Assembly: GCA_963733845.1 (NCBI GenBank)
Contig: CAVTEM010000007.1
Span: forward strand, 868,001-932,000
DNA length: 64,000 nt
Reading direction: 5' to 3'
Origin: DATFQE01 sp963733845
GTDB lineage: Bacteria; Actinomycetota; Thermoleophilia; Gaiellales; Gaiellaceae
In this document: piece by piece, positions 35,091 through 45,179 of the stretch
Numbering within the stretch: the first letter of the stretch is position 1
How the letters are laid out: every line of letters starts with the position of its first letter
The notes under the pieces: model-generated
The model's input: only the letters and a program-made list of their open reading frames with translations
What the model was told of the DNA's origin: nothing
Database searches by the model: none
Position numbers and translations under genes: made by a program

Positions 35091-35094
<4 letters not shown>
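34708..35094 (+). CDS. NTF2/SnoaL-like protein
   Basis: 128 residues of the NTF2-like (SnoaL) alpha+beta cone fold: helix LAERVFASFRRDPRTLASLIAEDAVWTVVG, then VYEGRRAIFDLFKATQTL, strands KAELRYVLADDERTVAVYRASG and WQEILAVPLDPLAFDAFW. Members are small-ligand isomerases, cyclases or dimeric binding proteins; catalytic residues are not evident. ATG at 34708 overlaps the ANTAR regulator stop, so they are cotranscribed. Its stop TAG at 35092-35094 meets the convergent ABC-F stop. Confidence 0.78.
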
Positions 35095-37002
<1,908 letters not shown>

Positions 37003-37048
37003 CGTCCAAGCCTAGACAGGCGCCGCACGCGTTCGAGGCGATGCGGGC

Positions 37049-38897
37049 CTAGGCGCGCACGGCGGCGCCGACCAGCTCCCGCGCGGCCTGCGCGATGTGG
37101 TCGGCGTCGATGCCGGCCGCGGCGAGCAGCTCGGCGGGCTTCCCGGAGTGCGGCATCCCGCTGACGGCGAGCACCTTGACGCGCGGGCGCTCCTCGGCGT
37201 CCGCGAAGGCCGCGAGCACCGCCTCGCCCAACCCGCCCTGCGGCCAGTGGTCCTCGACCGTGACGATCCGGCCGCCGGTCGCCTCGCTCGCGTCGCGAAG
37301 GGTCTCCTCGTCGAGCGGCTTGATCGAGTAGAGGTCGATCACCCGCGCGCGGACGCCCTCCTCGGCCAGCGCGTCGGCCGCCTTCAGCGCCTCGTGAACG
37401 GTGATCCCGGCGGCGACGATCGCGACCTCGTCCTCGTCGGAGGAGCGCGGGACCTTGCTGCCGCCGATCGGGAAGTCCTCGTCCGCGTCGTACAGCACCG
37501 GTGTCGCCGGCCGCAGGGTGCGCAGGTACGAGATCCCGTCCAGGTCGGCCATCTGCGCGACGAGCTTGGCGGTCTGGTTCGCGTCACAGGGATGCAGCAC
37601 GGTGCGAGCCGTGGATCGCCCGCAGCGAGGCGATGTCCTCCAGGGCCATCTGCGAGGGGCCGTCCTCGCCGATCGAGACGCCCGCGTGCGAGCCCGAGAG
37701 CCGAAGGTTCGCCTGGCTGATCGCCGCCATGCGGACGAAGTCGTACGCGCGGGAGAAGAACGCGGCGAACGTGGACGCGAACGGCTTCCAGCCGCGCGTC
37801 TGCAACCCGACGGCGGCAGCGACCAGCTGCTGCTCGGCGATGAACATCTCGAAGTACCGCTCGGGGTGCGCCTTGGCGAAGATCTCCGCATAGGTCGAGT
37901 TCGAGACCTCGCCGTCGAGCGCGACCACCCTGCCGTCGGCGGTACCGACCGCCTTCAGCGCCTCTCCGTAGGCGAGCCGGGTCGCCACCTCCTCGCCGAT
38001 CTCCCAGCTCGGCAGCTCGGGCGGCCTCGACGTGGGCTCCGGAGGCATGTCGCCCTCGGGCTTCGCGACGTCGATCTGCAGGTCGCGCTTGCCCCCGAGC
38101 TCGGCGATGGCGGCGTCCGGGTCGTCGAGGGCCTTGCCGTGGAAGCCGGGCTTGTCCTCGACGGCGGCGACGCCCTTCCCCTTCAGCGTGCGCGCCACCA
38201 CGACCGTCGGCCTGCCCTTCGTCTCGATCGCCTCTGCGTAGGCGCGGTCGATCGCCTCCACGTCGTGCCCGTCGATCTCGATCGCGTGCCAGCCGAACGC
38301 CTCGGCGCGCCTGACGTAGACGTCGGTGTTCCAGCCGACCATCGTCTCGCCCCGCTGCCCCAGCCGGTTCACGTCGAGGACGGCGGTCAGGTTGTCGAGC
38401 TCGTAGTGCGAGGCGTGCTCGAATGCCTCCCAGACAGAGCCCTCGGCCAACTCGCTGTCGCCGTGCAGCACCCAGACCCGCGTCGGCGAGCGTTCGAGGT
38501 GCTTGGCCCCGAGCGCCATGCCCACGCCGATCGGCAAGCCCTGGCCGAGCGATCCGGTCGCCACGTCCACCCACGGGATCACCGGCGTCGGGTGCCCTTC
38601 GAGCATGCTCCCGTGCTGCCGGTAGGTGAGCAGCTGCTCGTCGTCGATCGCTCCCGCGGCTCGGAAGATCGCGTACAGCAGCGTCGAAGCGTGCCCCTTG
38701 GAGAAGACGAGCCGATCGTTGCGCAGGTCGTCCGGTCGGTCGAAGTCGTAGCGCAGGTACCCGGCCACGAGCACGGCCATCAGGTCGGCAGCGGACATGC
38801 CCGAGCTGGGGTGCCCGGACTTCGCCGCGGCGGCCGTGCGGATCGAGTCGACTCGGAACTGCTGCCCGAGCTCGCGCCAGAGCTCGTCGTCGGTCAC
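37049..38897 (-). CDS. tkt: Transketolase, one frameshift
   Basis: Thiamine diphosphate enzyme moving two-carbon units between sugar phosphates. About 615 residues, shorter than E. coli Tkt (663) and like the compact actinobacterial form. The TPP motif is HGDSELAEGSVWEAF (GDSEL...N-type; N of the metal site replaced within LDNLTAVLDVNRLGQ). HPSSGMSAADLMAVL is the N-terminal substrate loop. The pyrimidine domain has FMFIAEQQLV-like MFIAEQQLVAAAVGL (catalytic Glu), and the C-terminal domain DLYSIKPLD and VEDHWPQGGLGEAV. The frame shifts at about 37604. GTG at 38897 is chosen because 38939 would overlap the divergent rpiB. Pentose phosphate cluster. Confidence 0.93.
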
Positions 38898-38920
38898 GGC
38901 TGTAACGTAACCATTCGGCC

Positions 38921-39415
38921 ATGAGGGTCGCCGTCGCATTCGACCACCGCGGAGTGAAGCTGCGCGAGGCCGTCCTCACGGAACTGGACGACCAGGGCCA
39001 CGAGGCCGTCGACCTCGGCGTGGACAAACCCGAGCCGCGGGTCGACTACCCCGACCTGGCCGCGAAGGTCGGCGCAGCCCTGAGCGGCGGTGACGCCGAG
39101 CGCGGCGTGCTCGTGTGCGGTTCGGGCGTCGGCGCCTCGGTCGCTGCCTGCAAGCTTCCGGGAGTAAGAGCAGCGATCTGTCACGACACATACTCCGCGC
39201 ACCAGGGGGTAGAGCACGACGACATGAACGTTCTCTGCCTCGGCTCCGAGATCGTCGGCGCAGAGCTCGCCCGCGAGCTCGTGCGCGCGTTCCTCGGCGC
39301 CAGGTTCGACGGCGGGGAGCGCTACGTCAGGAGACTGGAGAAGGTCGAGCAGTTCGAGAGAAGGGGTATTCGATGGCTGAGTCACGGTTGCACGAGCTGT
39401 CCGAGCACGGCGTGA
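38921..39415 (+). CDS. rpiB: Ribose-5-phosphate isomerase B (RpiB/LacAB family)
   Basis: Isomerises ribose-5-phosphate and ribulose-5-phosphate. 164 residues, slightly longer than usual. N-terminus RVAVAFDHRGVKLRE with His9; catalytic Cys66 in LVCGSGVGASVAA; DTYSAHQGVEHDDMNVLCLG with His99. The last ~28 residues (FERRGIRWLSHG...) overlap tal by 43 nt; a single-base error in GGGG near 39364 would end it at a TGA overlapping the tal start, a more usual arrangement. ATG at 38921, only 23 nt from the divergent tkt start. Confidence 0.88.
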   Translation: MRVAVAFDHRGVKLREAVLTELDDQGHEAVDLGVDKPEPRVDYPDLAAKVGAALSGGDAERGVLVCGSGVGASVAACKLPGVRAAICHDTYSAHQGVEHDDMNVLCLGSEIVGAELARELVRAFLGARFDGGERYVRRLEKVEQFERRGIRWLSHGCTSCPSTA

Positions 39416-40482
39416 GCGTCTGGATCGACTCGCTCTCGCGGGAGTGGCTCGAGACGGGCGAGCTGAAGCGCATGACGGTCGAGGACGCGGTGGTCGGCGT
39501 GACCTCGAACCCGACCATCTTCCAGAAGGCGCTGGCCGAGGGCGAGCGGTACGACGAGCAGCTGCGCGAGGTGCTCGCCGAGGAGGACGACGACGAAGGA
39601 GGTCTTCTACCGGCTGGCGGTGCGCGACATCCAGGCGGCGTGCGACCTGCTCCGGCCGGTCTGGGACGGCGAGCCAGGACGGCTACGTCTCGATGGAGGT
39701 CGACCCGGATCTCGCCTACGAGCTGCGACGCGACGATCGCCGAGGCGATGCGGTTCCGCGGGTGGATCGACCGGCCGAACCTGTTCGTGAAGATCCCGGC
39801 GACCGAGCCGGGCCTCGGCGCGATCGAGGAATGCATCGCGCGCGGGAACGCGATCAACGTGACGTTGATCTTCTCGCTCGCGCGCCACGAGGAGGTCGCG
39901 GAGGCGTATATCCGCGGGCTGGAGCGGCTGGTCGAGTCCGGCGGGGATCCCGGAGAAATCGCCTCGGTCGCGAGCTTCTTCGTCTCCCGCGTCGACACGG
40001 AGGCCGACAAGCGGCTCGAGGCGATCGGCACCGAGCGCGCCCTGTCGCTGCGCGGCAAGCTCGCGATCGCCAACGCGAAGCTCGCCTACCAGAGCTACAA
40101 GCGGATCTTCGCCGGCGAGCGCTGGGAGCGGCTCGCCGCGGCCGGTGCGACGAAGCAGCGCTGCCTGTGGGCGTCCACCTCGACCAAGAACCCGGAGTAC
40201 CGCGACGTGATGTACGTCGAGGAGCTGATCGGGCCGGAGACGGTGAACACGATGCCGAAGGAGACGAGCGAGGCCTTCCAGGACCACGGGATCGTCGCCG
40301 AGACGCTCGAGCGGGACGTCGACGCCGCGCGGCGGTTGCTCGACGAGCTCGCCGAGGTCGGGGTCGACTACGACGACGTGGTCGACACGCTGGAGCGCGA
40401 GGGCGTGCAGAAGTTCTCCGACTCGTTCCGCGAGCTGCTGGACGGGATCCGCGCCAAGCGGGCCCAGCTCGTCGCCGCGTGA
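39373..40482 (+). CDS. tal: Transaldolase (bacterial TalB/Tal1 type), internal frameshifts
   Basis: Moves dihydroxyacetone units between sugar phosphates by a Schiff base. About 370 residues. N-terminus SVWIDSLSREWLETGELKRM and VVGVTSNPTIFQKA; Schiff-base Lys in LFVKIPATEPGL; INVTLIFSLARHEEVAEAY; SVASFFVSRVDTEADK; and tail ATKQRCLWASTSTKNPEY. The segment 39593-39730 is read in other frames (VFYRLAVRDIQAACDLLRPVWDG and QDGYVSMEVDPDLA), giving at least three shifts that cancel. ATG at 39373 follows AGAAGGGG. Stop overlaps pgi (GTGA). In many bacteria this enzyme is fused to the Pgi that follows. Confidence 0.9.
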   Translation: MAESRLHELSEHGVSVWIDSLSREWLETGELKRMTVEDAVVGVTSNPTIFQKALAEGERYDEQLREVLAEEDDDEGGLLPAGGARHPGGVRPAPAGLGRRARTATSRWRSTRISPTSCDATIAEAMRFRGWIDRPNLFVKIPATEPGLGAIEECIARGNAINVTLIFSLARHEEVAEAYIRGLERLVESGGDPGEIASVASFFVSRVDTEADKRLEAIGTERALSLRGKLAIANAKLAYQSYKRIFAGERWERLAAAGATKQRCLWASTSTKNPEYRDVMYVEELIGPETVNTMPKETSEAFQDHGIVAETLERDVDAARRLLDELAEVGVDYDDVVDTLEREGVQKFSDSFRELLDGIRAKRAQLVAA

Positions 40483-41829
40483 CGGACGCCGACCTCGTCG
40501 AGCGGATCTGGGAGCGCGATCCTTCCGTCTGGACGGGCGGCAGCGAGGCGAACTGGCTGGGCTGGCTCGACGAGCCGGTGCGCATGCTGGAGCGCGTCGA
40601 CGCACTCCTCGACTGGGGCGCGAGCGCCGACTACGACGCAGCCGTCCTCCTCGGTATGGGCGGCTCGAGCCTCGCGCCGGAGGTGATGCGCCGCCTGTTC
40701 GCGGTCGAGTCGTTCCACGTCCTCGACACGACGCACCCGACGGCGATCAGGCGGCTCGAGGAGCAACTCGACCTCGACCGCACGCTCTTCGTCGTCTCGT
40801 CGAAGTCGGGCTCGACGCTCGAGACCCGCTCGCACGCCGACTACTTCTTCGAGCGGACCGGCGGCAGGGGCGAGCGCTTTGTCGCCGTCACCGACCCAGG
40901 GTCCGAGCTGGAGCGGCTCGCCGAAGAACGCGGCTTCGCGCATGTCTTCCCCGGTGAGCCCACGATCGGCGGGCGCTACTCCGCTCTGTCGATGTTCGGC
41001 GCGGTGCCGGCAACGCTGATGGGGCTCGACGTCCGCAGGCTGCTCGAGCGGGCCGAGGAGATGCGGGAGGCCTGCCGGCTCGCCGAGGGCAATCCCGGGC
41101 TCGAGCTTGGCGCTGGCCATGGGCGAGGCCTGGCGCGAGGGGCGCGACAAGGTGCTCGTCACGCCGAACACCGGCGGCTTTGGGCTCTGGGCGGAGCAGC
41201 TGCTCGCCGAGTCGACCGGCAAGCAGGGCAAGGGGCTCGTGCCCGTCCTGCTCGAGGCCGACGGCCCCGACGTGCAGCGTCAGGAGACGCGCCTGCCCGA
41301 CCCGTACGAGCTCGGGCAGGAGTTCTTCCGCTGGGAGTTCGCGACCGCCGTCGCCGGCTCGATCCTCGGGATCAACCCCTTCGACCAGCCTGACGTCCAG
41401 GCCGCGAAGGACAAGACCAACGAGGTGCTCAACTCGGGTGAGGTGGAGCTCGAGCCCGAGGGCTCGCTGGAGGAGGCGCTCGCAGCGGCGAAGCCGGGCG
41501 AGGACTACGTCGCGATCCTGGCGTTCGTCGACCCGGCCCGCGAGGCCGACCTGGAACCACTCGTCGAACGCGCGCGCGCGACCGGCTGCGCCGTGACGAC
41601 CGGCCTCGGCCCGCGCTACCTGCACTCGACGGGCCAGCTGCACAAGGGCGGGCCCGACCGCGGGGTCTTCATCCAGGTGGTGGACGACCTCGGCGAGGAG
41701 CTCGCGATTCCCGGCCGCGAGTTCGGCTTCCGCCGGCTGATCGCCGCGCAGGCCGCGGGTGACTTTCAGGCGCTGCGGGAACGCGGCAGGCGTATCGTCA
41801 GAGTCCGACTGCAGGAGGTGGCGACGTGA
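40479..41829 (+). CDS. pgi: Glucose-6-phosphate isomerase-like protein, one frameshift
   Basis: Isomerises glucose-6-phosphate and fructose-6-phosphate. About 449 residues. SIS folds with VLLGMGGSSLAPEVM, FVVSSKSGSTLETRSHADYF and ETRLPDPYELGQEFFRWEFATAVAGSILGINPFDQPDV, where the second part carries the pgi active-site Glu and Lys region. This form corresponds to the C-terminal half of Tal-Pgi fusion enzymes of other bacteria. GTG at 40479 overlaps the tal stop, so the two genes look like a split version. The frame shifts at about 41107 (extra T). Stop overlaps gnd. Confidence 0.88.
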
Positions 41830-42725
41830 AGTTCGGGATGATCGGCCTTGGCCGGATGGGCTCGGGGATGACGGCGCGCCTCGAGCAGCACGGCCTCACG
41901 GTCCAGACCTACGACCCCAGGGTCGACTCGACCGCCGGCTCGCTGCAGGAGCTCGTCTCGCAGCTCGAGCAGCCGCGCGTGCTCTGGATGATGGTTCCGT
42001 CCGGCCAGGTCACCCAGGACACGTTCGAGCAGCTGCTCGAACTCGTCGAGCCCGACGACGTGATCGTCGACGGCGGCAACTCGAACTGGCACGACTCCCA
42101 GGCCAGGCACGCGGAGGCGAAGGAGCAGGGCATCCACTTCGTGGACGTCGGCGTCTCGGGCGGGATCTGGGGCCTCGAAGTCGGCTTCTGCCTGATGGCC
42201 GGCGGTGAAAAGGAGCCGGTCTCGCGCCTGACGCCGATCTTCGAGGGGCTCGCACCCGAGAACGGCTGGGCGCACGTCGGCGAGCCCGGCGCAGGCCACT
42301 TCACGAAGATGATCCACAACGGGATCGAGTACGGCCTGATGCAGGCCTACGCCGAGGGCTTCGAGATCATGCACCGCTCGGCGTTCAGCCTCGACCTGGC
42401 CGAGATCGCCGGGATCTGGCGCTACGGCTCGGTCGTCCGCTCCTGGCTGCTCGAGCTGCTGCACCAGGCGCTCGAGGAGCACGGAGACCGGCTGGAGGAC
42501 ATCGCGCCGTACGTCGAGGACTCGGGCGAGGGCCGGTGGACGATCGACGCGGCGATCGCGGAGAACGTCCCCGCGCCCGTGATCTCGGCCGCGCTGTTCG
42601 CCCGCTTCGCCTCGCGCCAGGACTACTCGTTCTCGGCCAAGGTCGCCGCGGCACTCCGCAACCAGTTCGGCGGCCACGCCCTCCGCGCGGTCGAGGAGGC
42701 CAAGGCGGCCCAGGACACCCGCTAG
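41826..42725 (+). CDS. gnd: 6-phosphogluconate dehydrogenase, decarboxylating (short GndA/YqeC type)
   Basis: Oxidises 6-phosphogluconate to ribulose-5-phosphate and CO2. 299 residues, the short form that generally prefers NAD+. Rossmann motif MIGLGRMGSGM (GLGRMG 7-12), VIVDGGNSN, VDVGVSGGIWGLEVGF, catalytic Lys in KMIHNGIEYGLMQAYAEGFEI, and FARFASRQDYSF at the end. GTG start at 41826 overlaps the pgi stop. Stop shares one base with zwf. Together with zwf it forms the oxidative branch of the cluster. Confidence 0.93.
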   Translation: MKFGMIGLGRMGSGMTARLEQHGLTVQTYDPRVDSTAGSLQELVSQLEQPRVLWMMVPSGQVTQDTFEQLLELVEPDDVIVDGGNSNWHDSQARHAEAKEQGIHFVDVGVSGGIWGLEVGFCLMAGGEKEPVSRLTPIFEGLAPENGWAHVGEPGAGHFTKMIHNGIEYGLMQAYAEGFEIMHRSAFSLDLAEIAGIWRYGSVVRSWLLELLHQALEEHGDRLEDIAPYVEDSGEGRWTIDAAIAENVPAPVISAALFARFASRQDYSFSAKVAAALRNQFGGHALRAVEEAKAAQDTR

Positions 42726-44236
42726 TGGCGACGACGCAGGAGAACCCGCTCCTCGAAGGGCTGCCGCTCGCGCAGATGCCCGAGCCGTGCGTGCTCGTGA
42801 TCTTCGGCGCCTCGGGCGACCTGACGCGGCGGAAGATCTTCCCGGCGCTGTACGCGCTCGCGCTGCGGCGGCTGCTGCCCGAGAACTTCGCAGTGCTCGG
42901 CGCCGCGCGCTCGGCCTGGACGGACGAGGAGTTCCGCAGCCGCATGGAGGAGGCGGTGCGGGAGTTCGGCCGCGACGAGTTCAGGCAGGACGTGTGGGAC
43001 CGACTGGCCGAGGCGACGAGCTACCGCACGCTCGAGTTCGACGACGACGCGGCCGAGGAGGCGCTGAGGAGCTATATCGAGCACGTCGACGAGGATCGGG
43101 GCACGCTCGGCAACCGCGTCTACTACCTGGCCGTGCCGCCGGACGCGATGCCGACGCTCGTGGAGGAGATCGGCGAGCGTCGCAAGGCACTCCACGGCTG
43201 GACGCGGCTGATCATCGAGAAGCCGTTCGGCAACGACCAGGCTTCGGCGCGGGCGCTCAACGAGAAGATCTGGTTCGACTTCACCGAGGAGGAGGTCTTT
43301 CGGATCGACCACTACCTCGGCAAGGAGACCGTCCAGAACATGGCCGCGCTGCGGTTCGCGAACGGGATCTTCGAGCCGATCTGGAACCGCCAGTTCATCG
43401 ACCACGTGCAGATCACCGTCGGCGAGTCGATCGGCCTCGAGGGCCGGGCCGGCTACTTCGAGAAGGCGGGCACGATCCGCGACATCTTCCAGAACCACAT
43501 GCTCCAGCTCGTGGCGCTGACCGCGATGGAACCGCCCTCGGACTTCACCGCGGACTCCGTCCGCAACGAGAAGGTGAAGGTGCTGAAGTCGATCCACACG
43601 CCCGGCCCGAAGCACGTCGTGCGTGGCCAGTACGGGCGCGGCTACGTGGAGGGCATCGAGGTGCCCGGCTACCGCGAGGAGCCCGGGGTCGACTCGAGCT
43701 CGATGACCGAGACCTACGTGGCCGCGAAGCTGTTCGTGGACAACTGGCGCTGGGCCGACACGCCGTTCTACGTGCGTACGGGCAAGCGGCTGCCCCGCCG
43801 CGAGACGACGATCGCGATCCAGTTCAAGCGGGCCCCGCACCCGCCGTTCGCGGAGGCCGCGGCCGAGGAGCTGCGGCCGAACATGCTGATCGTCCACGTC
43901 CAGCCGGACGAGGGCGTCTCGCTCGCCATCGCGGCGAAGGTGCCGGGCCTCGGGGTGAAGCTGCGGACCGTGCACATGGACTTCGTCTACGGCGGCTCGT
44001 TCCACATGGAGCTGCCCGAGGCCTACGAGCGGCTGATCCTCGACGCGATGCGGGGCGACGCCACCCTGTTCACCCGCGCGGACGAGGTCGACGAGCAATG
44101 GGCGATCGTGGACTCGATCGTGGCCGCGTGGAAGCGCGACCGGCCCGCCTTCCCGAACTACGCCGCCGGAACTTGGGGCCCGCCGTCGGCGGACGAGCTC
44201 CTCCATCGCGACGGCCGCTCCTGGAGGCATCACTGA
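42725..44236 (+). CDS. zwf: Glucose-6-phosphate 1-dehydrogenase
   Basis: First enzyme of the oxidative pentose phosphate pathway. 503 residues. Nucleotide-binding GASGDL (28-33); EKPFG (165-169); active site RIDHYLGKETVQN (193-205) with catalytic His; and C-terminal FYVRTGKRLPRRETTIAIQFKRAP, typical. GTG at 42725 overlaps the TAG of gnd by one base, giving no extra spacer; the translation begins VATTQENPLLEG before the core. Stop overlaps opcA (TGATG). Needs OpcA for full activity in actinobacteria and cyanobacteria. Confidence 0.95.
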   Translation: MATTQENPLLEGLPLAQMPEPCVLVIFGASGDLTRRKIFPALYALALRRLLPENFAVLGAARSAWTDEEFRSRMEEAVREFGRDEFRQDVWDRLAEATSYRTLEFDDDAAEEALRSYIEHVDEDRGTLGNRVYYLAVPPDAMPTLVEEIGERRKALHGWTRLIIEKPFGNDQASARALNEKIWFDFTEEEVFRIDHYLGKETVQNMAALRFANGIFEPIWNRQFIDHVQITVGESIGLEGRAGYFEKAGTIRDIFQNHMLQLVALTAMEPPSDFTADSVRNEKVKVLKSIHTPGPKHVVRGQYGRGYVEGIEVPGYREEPGVDSSSMTETYVAAKLFVDNWRWADTPFYVRTGKRLPRRETTIAIQFKRAPHPPFAEAAAEELRPNMLIVHVQPDEGVSLAIAAKVPGLGVKLRTVHMDFVYGGSFHMELPEAYERLILDAMRGDATLFTRADEVDEQWAIVDSIVAAWKRDRPAFPNYAAGTWGPPSADELLHRDGRSWRHH

Positions 44237-45123
44237 TGACCGAGACGGCGTCGCGCGTGGAGGAGTGGACGGGCGAGAACGTCTCGCTCGCCGACGTCGA
44301 GGACGCGCTCTGCGAGCTCCGCGCCCGGCCCGGGAGCGAGGGAGGCGAGCCGGACCTACGCACGAGCGTGATGACCCACATCGCGTGGGTTCCGTCGGCC
44401 TGGCACGACGTGGCCTGGGCGACCCTCGAGGGCATGGCCGAGCGGCACCCGTCGCGCGCGATCGTGCTCGTCCCCGACGCGAAGAACGGGGACGACGAGC
44501 TCGCGGCGCGCGTCCTGGTCGCCGCCTACGCCCTGCCCGGCGAGCGCCGGCACGTCGCCGCGGAGATCGTCGAGCTCAAGCTCGGCAGGCGACGCGCGCA
44601 GGCGCCCGCGAGCCTCGTGATGCCGCTCCTGATCAGCGGCCTGCCCGTCTTCTGCCGCTGGCGCGGCCCACTCGCGTTCGGCGAGCGGGAGCTCGACGAG
44701 CTGACCGGTGTCGCCGACCGACTCGTCATCGACTCGCGCGAGTGGGACGATCCGGCCGCCGACTATCCGCGGCTCGCGGCGCTGTTCGACCGCGTGGCCG
44801 TCTCGGACATCGCCTGGCGGCGGCTCCTGCGCTGGCGGGTCGAGCTCGCACGTAACTGGCCGGAGCTCGGCGCCTGCGGGCGGCTCGCCGTGCGAGGCCC
44901 GCGCGCCGACGCGCACCTGCTCGCCGGCTGGCTGCGCTCGCGGCTCGGCCGCGACGTGGAGCTCGAGGTGGAGCCCGCCGAGGACGTCGAGGCCGTCGCT
45001 GTCGACGGACGGGAGCTAGGTCCGCCGCCCTCGGAGCCGCTCAGCTCGAGCGAGCTGCTCTCTGGCGAGCTGGAGTCGTTCGGTCGCGACCGCGTCTACG
45101 AAGCGGCGGTCGAGGCGGCCTAG
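44236..45123 (+). CDS. opcA: Glucose-6-phosphate dehydrogenase assembly protein OpcA
   Basis: 295 residues. Family recognised by VMTHIAWVPSAWHDVAW, SRAIVLVPDAKNGDDELAARV, ...SLVMPLLISGLPVFCRWRGPLAFGERELDELTGVADRLVIDSREWDD, of which PLLISGLPVFCRWRGP (C-x-R-W) is the signature, and SDIAWRRLLRWRVELA. OpcA supports oligomerisation and activation of Zwf. ATG at 44236 overlaps the zwf stop (TGATG). Last gene of the rpiB-tal-pgi-gnd-zwf-opcA operon; a strong hairpin follows at 45130. Confidence 0.93.
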   Translation: MTETASRVEEWTGENVSLADVEDALCELRARPGSEGGEPDLRTSVMTHIAWVPSAWHDVAWATLEGMAERHPSRAIVLVPDAKNGDDELAARVLVAAYALPGERRHVAAEIVELKLGRRRAQAPASLVMPLLISGLPVFCRWRGPLAFGERELDELTGVADRLVIDSREWDDPAADYPRLAALFDRVAVSDIAWRRLLRWRVELARNWPELGACGRLAVRGPRADAHLLAGWLRSRLGRDVELEVEPAEDVEAVAVDGRELGPPPSEPLSSSELLSGELESFGRDRVYEAAVEAA

Positions 45124-45129
45124 CAACGA

Positions 45130-45159
45130 GACGGGGGCGCTCACAGGAGCGCCCCCGTC
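45130..45159 (+). terminator. Hairpin at the end of the pentose phosphate operon
   Basis: Perfect 13-bp stem GACGGGGGCGCTC (45130-45142) / GAGCGCCCCCGTC (45147-45159), ACAG loop, six bases after the opcA stop and 20 nt before the convergent subtilase end. No T-tract; likely bidirectional. Confidence 0.68.
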
Positions 45160-45179
45160 CGTGCAGAGACCAGTCGCGA

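Noticed and set aside
38898..38939. Start of tkt at 38939
   Set aside because: It would overlap the divergent rpiB start, and GTG at 38897 gives the usual N-terminus TDDELWRELGQQFRVDS.
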